DNA from: Psychrobacter sp. 72-O-c | GTDB taxonomy: Bacteria; Pseudomonadota; Gammaproteobacteria; Pseudomonadales; Moraxellaceae | DNA length: 64,000 nt | NCBI RefSeq assembly: GCF_904846605.1 | Contig: NZ_CAJHBI010000004.1 | Location: 1 to 64,000 of the forward strand | Direction of reading: 5' to 3' | Shown here: piece by piece, positions 56,644-64,000 of the stretch | How positions within the stretch are numbered: position 1 is the stretch's first letter | Layout of the letters: each line of letters begins with the position of its first letter | The notes under the pieces: generated by a model | Databases searched by the model: none | Told to the model about the DNA's origin: nothing | Seen by the model: the letters and a program-made list of their open reading frames with translations, nothing else | Position numbers and translations under genes: made by a program

Positions 56644-57723
56644 ATGGCTACTGACTCGACGATAACAACGCAAAATAATGACAGTCAAGATAAGGACTTG
56701 CAAAATGACAAGGTTCTTGCTGACAGCAGTCCTGTTACTGAAGCGACAGTTCCTGAAGTAAATCCAGCCCGTGAAGCAGCGCTGAAGGCAGCAGCACAGC
56801 GTCCGCCTTATGATGCCAGTGCGCTCGAAGATACCAGCACGCGTGATTTAGTACCTGCCATGCCCACGCATTTGTCTGCGCCTGGGGTAAATGTAGGCGC
56901 TTATATCAACACCGTCCATCAAATCCCAATTTTGACCCCAACCCAAGAGCAAGAGCTGGCCCATCGTTATTATGACGAAGGCGACGTTGAGGCCGCGCGT
57001 CTGCTAGTCATGTCGCATTTGCGTTTTGTAATCCATATTGCTCGCAGCTATTCAGGCTATGGTTTACCGCAAGCCGATTTGATTCAAGAAGGTAATTTGG
57101 GCTTAATGAAAGCGGTCAAACGCTTCGATCCCAATAAGGGCGTACGCTTGGTATCCTTTGCAGTGCATTGGATTAAGGCTGAAATTCATGAGTTTGTGAT
57201 TCGTAACTGGCGTATTGTCAAAGTTGCGACCACTAAAGCCCATCGTAAACTATTCTTTAATCTACGCAGTTTAAAAAAGACCAACAATCAGCTGACTTTA
57301 GAAGAAGCAGATGCCATTGCTCAAGATCTTAACGTTACTCGTAAGCAAGTCCTAGAGATGGAATCACGTCTGACCTCTTATGACGCCTCATTTGAGACCC
57401 AATCTAGTGATGATGACGATGGGCGTTATGCACCGCAGTTGTTTTTAGAAGACGGTATTGACCCTGCTGAGATGGTTGAAGACTCTGATTGGGAGGAGAA
57501 TAATTCTTCAGCCCTGATTGCCGCTATGGATACTTTAGATGATCGCTCACGCGATATCGTCGAGCAGCGCTGGCTTACTGAGCAAAAATCCACCTTGCAC
57601 GAGTTGGCAGCTGTCTATTCGATATCCGCAGAACGGGTACGTCAGATCGAGAAAAACGCTATGGATAAAATCCGCGATGCTATGACAATTGAGAGTGTGA
57701 TTTTGCCGGACGACATTCAGTAG
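56644..57723 (+). CDS. rpoH: Heat-shock sigma factor RpoH (sigma-32)
   Basis: Sigma-32 of about 359 residues. Region 2: LVMSHLRFVIHIARSYSGYGLPQADLIQEGNLGLMKAVKRF. The RpoH box is seen as HRKLFFNLRSLKKTNN. Region 4: LHELAAVYSISAERVRQIEKNAM. The start at 56644 follows AAGG by 8 bases. Compared with E. coli RpoH (284 residues) there are about 75 extra N-terminal residues, acidic and Ala/Pro-rich, and a DDDDG insert in the middle. Confidence 0.94.
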   Translation: MATDSTITTQNNDSQDKDLQNDKVLADSSPVTEATVPEVNPAREAALKAAAQRPPYDASALEDTSTRDLVPAMPTHLSAPGVNVGAYINTVHQIPILTPTQEQELAHRYYDEGDVEAARLLVMSHLRFVIHIARSYSGYGLPQADLIQEGNLGLMKAVKRFDPNKGVRLVSFAVHWIKAEIHEFVIRNWRIVKVATTKAHRKLFFNLRSLKKTNNQLTLEEADAIAQDLNVTRKQVLEMESRLTSYDASFETQSSDDDDGRYAPQLFLEDGIDPAEMVEDSDWEENNSSALIAAMDTLDDRSRDIVEQRWLTEQKSTLHELAAVYSISAERVRQIEKNAMDKIRDAMTIESVILPDDIQ

Positions 57724-57758
57724 GCAGTATATAATCAATAAATATTAAGAGTTTTACA

Positions 57759-58133
57759 ATGGTAAATTGGATAGCTGTTGCAGCGATTAATCTCGCTATT
57801 GCCGTCGCTCTAGGAGCATTCGGCGCGCATGGTCTCAAAAGTATGGTCAGCACTCAGCAGCTCGAATGGTGGCATACTGCAACGCTATATCTATTCGTTC
57901 ACGCACTCGGGTTATTGATGGTTGGAATACTGATTCGTCTGAACTACGCCACCCAGACCACTGCATGGATGCTACAGATTGGCGTTATTATCTTCGCCGG
58001 TAGCCTATACGCGATGACGCTCGGAGCGCCACGTTGGTTTGGAGCGATTACGCCCATTGGCGGGGTTATAATGATTGCAGGTTGGCTATGGCTAGCGGTT
58101 ACCTCGTTCCGACTGGGCAACGCCACGATCTAA
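57759..58133 (+). CDS. DUF423 membrane protein
   Basis: Protein of 124 residues with four hydrophobic helices. AVALGAFGAHGLKSM near the start and GAITPIGGVIMIAGWLWL near the end are DUF423 (YgdD) signatures. Function unknown. Begins 35 bases after rpoH. Confidence 0.87.
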   Translation: MVNWIAVAAINLAIAVALGAFGAHGLKSMVSTQQLEWWHTATLYLFVHALGLLMVGILIRLNYATQTTAWMLQIGVIIFAGSLYAMTLGAPRWFGAITPIGGVIMIAGWLWLAVTSFRLGNATI

Positions 58134-58267
58134 ATATCAGTTTTTGCTGAATACAGATGTTTCTAAATTGAAATATTTTTAACTACCAACATATTTTAAA
58201 TAAAAATAATAGGCTCGAAGCTATTAGTATAGTAAAGGATATTTTAAATAATTAGGGAGCAAGCATT

Positions 58268-58468
58268 ATGAGCACCGTCAGGGTTAATGGCAGAATATTA
58301 CAGACTACTCACCAAACCGTTCAGCTACTGGTCAATGAGCTCAGTCTCAGTAAAGGTCGCTATGCAGTTGAAGTTGATGGTGAGCTTGTTCCTAAGAGCG
58401 AGCTTATTCAGCTAAGAATCGTTGAAGGCATGACCATCGAAGTGGTGCAAGCAGTAGGTGGCGGCTGA
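58268..58468 (+). CDS. thiS: Sulfur carrier protein ThiS
   Basis: Ubiquitin-like protein of 66 residues ending in VVQAVGGG, with the C-terminal Gly-Gly that is thiocarboxylated. KGRYAVEVDGELVPKSE fits ThiS. It supplies sulfur to ThiG, encoded about 25 kb away. RBS AGGGAGC before the ATG. Confidence 0.9.
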   Translation: MSTVRVNGRILQTTHQTVQLLVNELSLSKGRYAVEVDGELVPKSELIQLRIVEGMTIEVVQAVGGG

Positions 58469-58524
58469 TGTTCAGCTTTAGGTGTAGGGTTAGCTGGCTT
58501 TGATTTTATTACTGAAGAATATGA

Positions 58525-58573
58525 CCATAAAAAAAGACCTCAAACGTGCTGTACGTTTGAGGTCTTTTTATGG
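58525..58573. terminator. Strong terminator after thiS
   Basis: Long inverted repeat (CCATAAAAAAGACCTCAAAC with its complement, one-base asymmetry) and a GCTGT-type loop; T runs on both strands. The remaining 58574-58856 shows no gene. Confidence 0.92.
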
Positions 58574-58856
58574 TTTATTAATTTACTATAGAGTAGTAAG
58601 AGGATGATTGATGTTAGATACGGAAAATATCGTATATCTAAAATCACATGCTAATAGTCAGTACAACAAATATCAGCCAGCAGATTAAAATCAATAAACC
58701 AAACCGAAATGATTGATCTGAGAGGACAATAATTGCATTTTATTATTATAATTATCATTAATTATTATCGCTATCAGACCAATCAAGGGGTCCAACTCTT
58801 TAGTTCTTAGCTGCGCACTGCTTTGTTTCTATTACTACTTAGCTTCAATCATGACG

Positions 58857-59237
58857 CTAGATGATTGGAGCAGCATCAGCGACCATAGTTTCTTCATAGC
58901 GGCCATCACGTCCAGGCCGGCGAACTTTTTTGCGCTCTTGACGAGTTTTATATTTGCGCACTTGTCTATCAAGTTTGTCCGCCATCTCATTAATGGCTTT
59001 ATACATATCATCATCAAAAGCTTGAACAAACATTTCTTGACCTGAGACTCGCAAAATTGCTTCGGCTTTATGGCTCTTTTTACCGCCGTCGCTTGCGCCG
59101 CTATTGTCTAGCGATAGTATAACTTGAATACTCTGTATCTGATCGAAGTGACGCTCTACTTTGGTAAGTTTTTCATGTACCGCGGTATTCATGGCATCGG
59201 TAATGCTGATATGGTGACCACTGATAGAAACGTTCAT
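58857..59237 (-). CDS. hpf: Ribosome hibernation promoting factor (HPF/RaiA family)
   Basis: Protein of 126 residues from the ATG at 59237 (MNVSISGHHISITDAMNTAV), backed by AAGGACAATAAT. EKLTKVERHFDQIQSIQVIL and DDMYKAINEMADKLDRQVRKYK are HPF landmarks; the tail is basic. It lies downstream of rpoN in the same direction, as in many proteobacteria. The longer frame adds 21 residues without support. The 370-base gap to rpoN (59238-59607) shows no gene. Confidence 0.92.
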   Translation of the reverse strand: MNVSISGHHISITDAMNTAVHEKLTKVERHFDQIQSIQVILSLDNSGASDGGKKSHKAEAILRVSGQEMFVQAFDDDMYKAINEMADKLDRQVRKYKTRQERKKVRRPGRDGRYEETMVADAAPII

Positions 59238-59607
59238 ATTATTGTCCTTGTGTTTATAACTTATGACCAACAGGTGTATCGGCAACCCTGCCTCTATCAC
59301 CTTGCCTTATCAATAACGGTGGGGCTTATCAAGCATTGTTAGCATATCCTTTGAACTTATTGCTGCTACTTACTAACATAAATAAGCCACTTGGTTTTGT
59401 TATTGATATGCTTCTAATTTGTCATGAAAGTTAAATAGTAGCAAGATGGTATATTGTAATTAAATGTAATAAAAACTGATGTTTCTTTCTGCTTTCTATA
59501 TAATCAGAAATTTTTATTTTTTAACTTATTTTATCCATATAGAGTGCTTAAGATACCTATGCGATGCTAAAAATATTAGTGTCATTCTTAATTGCGGTTT
59601 TTAAGTG

Positions 59608-61317
59608 TTAATATTTTTGTTTGCGCTGGGTGGATGAGCCAATATTCATGGCTTCACGGTATTTGGCAATGGTGCGCCTTGCGATATCGATACCATCTAC
59701 CAGCAGCTTCGATTGGATACGACTATCAGACAGTGGTTTTTTAGGATCTTCATTGGTTATGAGTTGTTTAATCATGGCGCTGATAGCCGTTGAGGAGACG
59801 TCGCCGTCACTACTACTAACGTGTGAGGAAAAGAAATATTTTAGCGAAAACAGGCCTTGCGGAGTTAAAATAGCTTTGCTAGTGGTCAAACGTGAGACCG
59901 TAGACTCGTGCAAATCAACTTCTTCTGCGACGTCCTTTAAAATGAGTGGTTGCATGGCAGTGGCACCGTGTAGCAAAAATTCCTGCTGACGCCGTACAAT
60001 ACTACTGGCAACTTTTAGTAAGTTTTGATTACGCTCTTCAATACTGCGAATGAATAGTCGCGCATCAGTAAGGTTTTCGCGCAGATATTGGTTGTCCGGA
60101 CTGTCATCACCACGCTTGACTAAGCTAGCGTACTCCTGATTGACGCGCAATTTCGGTAGGGTTTCGGGATTAAGCCGAACGTGCCAGCCTTCCTCTTGTG
60201 CCATATTATCCACAGCATTGTTGTCAACGGCGTTTTTATCCATAGCTTTTTTAGTGCCATGATTGCGACGTATTGGCGTGACTAGCACATCAGGGATATC
60301 GTAGCTGGCAGGCGGTTGGGTATAGTCAGGCTGACTGCTTTGAAACAATAACCCTGGTGCAGGGTTCAAAGTGCGCAATAAACTGAGCGCTGGTGTGATG
60401 TGCTCAGGAGCTAGTCCGGTCAGCTCAGTTAAGGCTTTAATATTGTTACTCACCAGATGCTCGCTTGCGGATAATAGCGCTTGAGCATGTGCTAAATAAT
60501 CGGTATCAGGGTCAAGCTTGGATAATTGAATGGCAAGGCACTCGCTAAGATTACGCGCACCAACACCGAGAGGATCACAAGATTGAATGACTCGCAGTAC
60601 TACCGCTATCTCATCATATTCAACCGGCGCTTCCCACTGATAAAAACTTGCCATGGTATCCAAGCTTTGTAACAACTCATCAATATCAAGCCGAACAAAT
60701 CCCATGTCATCCATAGAATCCATTAAATATCCTGCTATCAAGGTATCCGTCTCTGAGAGCCGTTTGAAATTAAGCTGCCAGCGCACATGATCTTGAATAG
60801 TGGCACAGGTAGCGCCCTGATAACTATCAAGTTCATCATAATCTGTGCGTGCAGGTGCTGTGGATGCGCTGCCCGTACTAAAATTACTAGTATCGAAGCT
60901 GTTATGGTCGTTCATGCTTTGATAGTCATTGTCGCTAGCATAATCATCAATAGAATTGCTGTCCGTGGCGCTACCATCAATACCTGCTTGCTGTAATTTA
61001 TCCAAGCTATCGCTAAAAGTCTCGTCAGCATTGGTACGATCAGCAGCAGCAGATGAGTCCGTTGTCGTATTGTTATTCCACATCTCCAGCGTTAACGATT
61101 CGCTTAGCGCGTCTTCTGACCCATCATTGCTGTTCTCATGCGCGTGCTCCTCCTCCTCCTCGACTCGTTCGAGCAGCGGATTACTATCCAGCTTGGCCTG
61201 AACCTCTTGCGCGAGCTCAAGACTAGAGAGCTGCAATAACTTGATAGCTTGCTGCATTTGCGGGGTAAGCTTTTGCGAGTTGCTTAGCGTGGTCGCCAAT
61301 CCGAACGACATACTCAT
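59608..61317 (-). CDS. rpoN: RNA polymerase sigma-54 factor
   Basis: RpoN of 569 residues. The N-terminal Gln/Leu-rich activator region is LTPQMQQAIKLLQLSSLELAQEV. The central core-binding part follows a long acidic Ser/Asp/Asn-rich linker (about 50-180). LHESTVSRLTTSKAILTPQGL is the helix-turn-helix and DIARRTIAKYREAMNI corresponds to the RpoN box. It should serve the -24/-12 promoters in front of the two pilin genes in this window. Confidence 0.94.
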   Translation of the reverse strand: MSMSFGLATTLSNSQKLTPQMQQAIKLLQLSSLELAQEVQAKLDSNPLLERVEEEEEHAHENSNDGSEDALSESLTLEMWNNNTTTDSSAAADRTNADETFSDSLDKLQQAGIDGSATDSNSIDDYASDNDYQSMNDHNSFDTSNFSTGSASTAPARTDYDELDSYQGATCATIQDHVRWQLNFKRLSETDTLIAGYLMDSMDDMGFVRLDIDELLQSLDTMASFYQWEAPVEYDEIAVVLRVIQSCDPLGVGARNLSECLAIQLSKLDPDTDYLAHAQALLSASEHLVSNNIKALTELTGLAPEHITPALSLLRTLNPAPGLLFQSSQPDYTQPPASYDIPDVLVTPIRRNHGTKKAMDKNAVDNNAVDNMAQEEGWHVRLNPETLPKLRVNQEYASLVKRGDDSPDNQYLRENLTDARLFIRSIEERNQNLLKVASSIVRRQQEFLLHGATAMQPLILKDVAEEVDLHESTVSRLTTSKAILTPQGLFSLKYFFSSHVSSSDGDVSSTAISAMIKQLITNEDPKKPLSDSRIQSKLLVDGIDIARRTIAKYREAMNIGSSTQRKQKY

Positions 61318-61674
61318 GGGTAGTTTATTACACTCCGGTATTATTTTTATTTTCGCAAGGGGTCTGCTGACGATTTTGGTTAAGAGCTTTGGTCAAGAAA
61401 GACCCTGTTGACGTCGTTGTCGTCATCAGTTTAGTCCACCTAAATTGCGGGCTTGGATATATTAGGTCATGACGATAGCATTTTTTACAGCATTTTTGCT
61501 ATGATAATTTATATCTTGCGCGACGCAATATCTTTGTTAAGTTTTAATTTAATGGTTCAGATCTGACCAAACACTCAATAAAACTCGTCAAGAATAGGCA
61601 AAACGTTTATCAAAATTTCTGTATAAGTATCATAATAAATAACGTCAATCCCTAACTAAACTGAGAATAACATT

Positions 61675-62565
61675 ATGGCTAACAACACTAGTGACAATCA
61701 ACTGACCGTAGCTGCCGTACAGCTCAATAGCCAGCAAGATATTGAGGCTAACCTTGCTGACATCAAAGCCGCCATTAGCGACGCCTATGCGCAAGGAGCA
61801 CAGCTTGTCGTGTTACCTGAGAACTGCTGTAGTATGGGCCAGCAGTTTGCAACAGCAGAGCGCTTTGAGGCGTTATCTGCCATATTAGCTGATTATGCCA
61901 GCACATATGGTGTTTACGTTCTTGTCGGCTCGCTGCCCTGCCCGTATCGTCTTGATGGTCTCATGGTGCCTGATGGACGCTTACGCCAAGTCAGTCAGCT
62001 GTTTGCCCCTGACGGCAAACGAGTAGCACGCTATGACAAAATCCATCTATTTACTGCCACGGTCGCTGATAAACAAGGCAGCTACAATGAAGCGGCAACC
62101 TTTGAGCCCGGCACGCAAACTGTGGTGACCCCAATCGAAGCGAACAATACAGTGTATCAATTGGGTATGATGGTCTGCTTTGATTTACGTTTTCCGGCGC
62201 TTGCCCAACGTTTGCGCCAAGCTGGTGCAGATATCCTCAGCGCCCCATCTGCTTTTACTTATCTAACGGGTCAGGCGCATTGGTCGCTATTATTACAGGC
62301 GCGTGCTTTAGACAGTCAATGTATGGTGATTGGGGCAGCTCAAGGCGGCGATCATAATTATAAAGATGGCAATGTTCGCCAGACATGGGGGCATTCGGCG
62401 ATTACGGCTTATGATGGCAGAATTATTGAAAGTTATGATGATAGTGAGCTCAAAGGTCAAAAGTCGGAGGGAAATTACGCGATAGTAATGGCAACCTTAG
62501 ATAAACCAGCACAAGAGCAAGGGCGGCAAAAACTGCCTATTTTCCAATGTCACCGTTTGGCTTAG
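61675..62565 (+). CDS. Carbon-nitrogen hydrolase (nitrilase superfamily)
   Basis: Protein of 296 residues. Catalytic triad: Glu in VVLPENCCSMG (about 49), Lys in RYDKIHLF (about 122), Cys in GMMVCFDLRFPALAQ (about 166). HWSLLLQARALDSQCMVIGAAQGG is typical of the Nit1/YbeM group, which repairs deaminated glutathione or acts as omega-amidase. Divergent from rpoN; the 357-base gap 61318-61674 shows no clear motif. Confidence 0.88.
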   Translation: MANNTSDNQLTVAAVQLNSQQDIEANLADIKAAISDAYAQGAQLVVLPENCCSMGQQFATAERFEALSAILADYASTYGVYVLVGSLPCPYRLDGLMVPDGRLRQVSQLFAPDGKRVARYDKIHLFTATVADKQGSYNEAATFEPGTQTVVTPIEANNTVYQLGMMVCFDLRFPALAQRLRQAGADILSAPSAFTYLTGQAHWSLLLQARALDSQCMVIGAAQGGDHNYKDGNVRQTWGHSAITAYDGRIIESYDDSELKGQKSEGNYAIVMATLDKPAQEQGRQKLPIFQCHRLA

Positions 62566-62617
62566 GATCGAATTTAAAATAAGATATATTTGAGTTTAGA
62601 CTCAATGAATTTTGCGA

Positions 62618-63640
62618 TTAATCTTTGTCGTTCTGAGCATGCGTGGCCCGCGGATGCGCGCGGTCATAAACTTGGGTTAACTTAGCAAAATCGACATGGG
62701 TATAAATTTGCGTGGTACTGATATCACTATGACCAAGCATTTCTTGCACCGCACGCAAATCACCGCTGCCAGACAACATGTGCGAAGCAAAACAGTGGCG
62801 TAATAAATGCGGATACATGTTCTGAGCAATACCGGCGCGAGTCGCGGCGACTTTTAAGCGTTGCTGAACCGCACGCGCTGATAGCCGTGTGCCCAGTTTT
62901 TCGCTGATAAATAATGCGTTATCCTGCTGCTCTACCCACAGATTGCGATGTGGCAAATAGCGGGTGATAGCCGCAGCAGCCTTAGCGCCTAGCGGTACTA
63001 ATCGCGTCTTATTGCCTTTACCGGTAACGCGTACCCGTAAGTCAGATAGATCGACATCTACCATATCCAGCGCTACCAGCTCGCCGACACGCAGACCACT
63101 GCTATAAAGCAGCTCAAACATTGCTTTATCCCGTAACCACAACCGTGCTTGTTCCGGTGTATCAGGGATAGCCTGATCAAGCAGCTGAGTGAGTAAATCA
63201 ATATCAGCAATCGAGGGCAACGGTCTGGGACTGCGTTTGAGCTGATAACCGGTGGTTGGATTGATACGCGCCAGCTGCTCTTCAATCAGCCAACCATAAA
63301 AATGGCGGATAGCTGACAATTCTTGCTGTACGCTAGAAAGAGCAAGCTTATCCTCATCAAGACGCTGACTAATATGCTGCGCTAATTGACGTTTATCACA
63401 GCGTGTCCAAGTCAACCGCTTACCGCGTAAAAATAGCGCCAGCTGATTAACCCCAGCAAAATAAGCTGTTAGAGTATGCGCCGAATGGTTGCGTACTGCC
63501 AAAATATGAAGCCAGCGATATACGGGTGACAACAGTTCTCTCAGTGTTTCATCCGACTCTACTGCCAACGCTGATTCTACTGATATCCATGACTCCTGAG
63601 GCTTAGTTCGTGGCTTAGATTTAGGCGTTGATTGAGACAT
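62618..63640 (-). CDS. xerC: Tyrosine recombinase XerC
   Basis: Tyrosine recombinase of about 340 residues acting at dif with XerD. Catalytic residues: Arg in SSGLRVGELVALD, His-x-x-Arg in HLLRHCFASHMLSGSG, the second His in LGHSDISTTQIYTHV and the nucleophile Tyr there. The N-terminal core-binding domain has HSAHTLTAYFAGVNQLALFL. The ATG at 63640 has GAGG at 8 bases; an ATG at 63670 adds 10 residues. Position after dapF is the classical dapF-xerC order, so XerC is favoured over XerD or a mobile-element integrase. Confidence 0.92.
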   Translation of the reverse strand: MSQSTPKSKPRTKPQESWISVESALAVESDETLRELLSPVYRWLHILAVRNHSAHTLTAYFAGVNQLALFLRGKRLTWTRCDKRQLAQHISQRLDEDKLALSSVQQELSAIRHFYGWLIEEQLARINPTTGYQLKRSPRPLPSIADIDLLTQLLDQAIPDTPEQARLWLRDKAMFELLYSSGLRVGELVALDMVDVDLSDLRVRVTGKGNKTRLVPLGAKAAAAITRYLPHRNLWVEQQDNALFISEKLGTRLSARAVQQRLKVAATRAGIAQNMYPHLLRHCFASHMLSGSGDLRAVQEMLGHSDISTTQIYTHVDFAKLTQVYDRAHPRATHAQNDKD

Positions 63641-63704
63641 TGATTCAGCCTCTTTATTGGGAGCAAACATAAGAGCTACCTAGCAGTAAATACTCGCCAC
63701 TTAT

Positions 63705-63848
63705 TATAGTGAATAAAATAGATGCAACGGCTAAACTCGCAAGGCTGGCAAAATTTTTTCGCTTGCTGTGCGGCTTTGCCACTCCAGAGGCTTCGAAAAT
63801 TTCCCACAGCCATGCTCGCTGTACCTCTCTTATAGTAGACCAACTATA
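63705..63848 (-). mobile_element. MITE-like palindromic element, copy G (type 1)
   Basis: Begins TATAGTGAATAAAATAGATG, core CAAAATTTTTTCGCTTGCTG, CCACTCCAGAGGCTTCGAAA, ends GACCAACTATA. It lies between dapF and xerC, so it could place a hairpin inside that operon. Confidence 0.75.
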
Positions 63849-63867
63849 TCAAATCAGTATCAAATCA

Positions 63868-64000
63868 TTAGCTATCTGGACTGGGCTTGATGCCCGCTTG
63901 CGCCATCAGACCATCCGGACTAAATACGCCTTCATAGACAAAGGCGGTCGGGCCGGTCATCGTTACCGAGTAACCGGGCTGCCAACGAATAACCATACTG
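63868..64000 (-). CDS. dapF: Diaminopimelate epimerase, C-terminal end
   Basis: Partial: the frame is open to the right window edge and ends at TAA at 63868-63870. The translation contains VIRWQPGYSVTMTGPTAFVYEG, the DapF C-terminus (consensus VTMTGPAxxVFxG). A tail of about 25 residues follows. It would precede xerC in the same direction. Confidence 0.85.
   Translation of the reverse strand, partial: SMVIRWQPGYSVTMTGPTAFVYEGVFSPDGLMAQAGIKPSPDS

Noticed and set aside
62618..63640. Integrase of a prophage or genomic island
   Set aside because: Order dapF-xerC and the sequence fit the housekeeping recombinase XerC; no phage genes are nearby.

Overview
The window looks like chromosomal DNA of a Moraxellaceae gammaproteobacterium, most probably Psychrobacter. 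The reasons are moderately AT-rich DNA, an Acinetobacter/Psychrobacter-type type IV pilus block (fimU-pilV-pilW-pilX-pilY1-pilE-pilE), a pilin gene followed by a TfpO-like pilin glycosyltransferase, a WS/DGAT wax-ester synthase, dispersed type II secretion genes, and a core gene set (tsaD, rpsU, rpoH, rpoN, dxs, xerC, dapF) with gammaproteobacterial signatures. The assignment rests on recognised protein motifs and gene order, not on a database search.

Layout. 0-0.7 kb: 3' part of a DDE transposase. 0.7-13.3 kb, all minus strand: a serine beta-lactamase-fold protein, two type IV pilins on either side of an O-antigen-ligase-type glycosyltransferase (each pilin with a good sigma-54 promoter), then the minor pilin/PilY1 operon. 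13.6-19.7 kb: comF, phospholipase A, a DUF3465 lipoprotein, dsbD and a free-standing duplicate of the DsbD alpha domain. 20-32.6 kb: gspG, gspF and gspE in canonical order and orientation but pulled apart by an AraC regulator, a Pro/Arg/His tRNA group, a McrBC-like restriction pair, a DUF4442 protein, an exported RidA-like protein and six copies of a MITE-like palindromic element. 32.9-41.1 kb: biosynthetic genes (thiG, WS/DGAT, suhB, dxs, ribA, hemF). 41.5-45.1 kb: cytochrome c', an unusual membrane protein with a degenerate archaemetzincin-like domain, an internally deleted MscS remnant, glyoxalase I and carbonic anhydrase. 45.5-49.6 kb: potABC and a MetR-type regulator. 49.6-58.5 kb: crcB, tsaD, two tandem cytochrome c5-like lipoproteins, rpsU, yqeY, a BepA-like protease, a long TusA-family protein, rpoH, a DUF423 protein and thiS. 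58.9-64 kb: hpf, rpoN, a nitrilase-family amidase, xerC and the C-terminus of dapF.

How the genes connect. rpoN at 59.6-61.3 kb encodes the sigma factor that should read the two -24/-12 promoters in front of the pilins. The second pilin ends in serine, the residue that TfpO enzymes glycosylate, and tfpO lies directly downstream of it. ThiG (33 kb) and its sulfur carrier ThiS (58 kb) act in one pathway but are about 25 kb apart. GspE, GspF and GspG belong to one secretion machine.

The points most worth a second look are the MITE-like family (one copy has a 13-bp flanking direct repeat), the pilin/TfpO/sigma-54 arrangement with a likely tfpO frameshift, the archaemetzincin-like membrane protein beside the MscS remnant, the duplicated DsbD alpha domain, and the separated gspE-F-G order with a McrBC system inside the gap.
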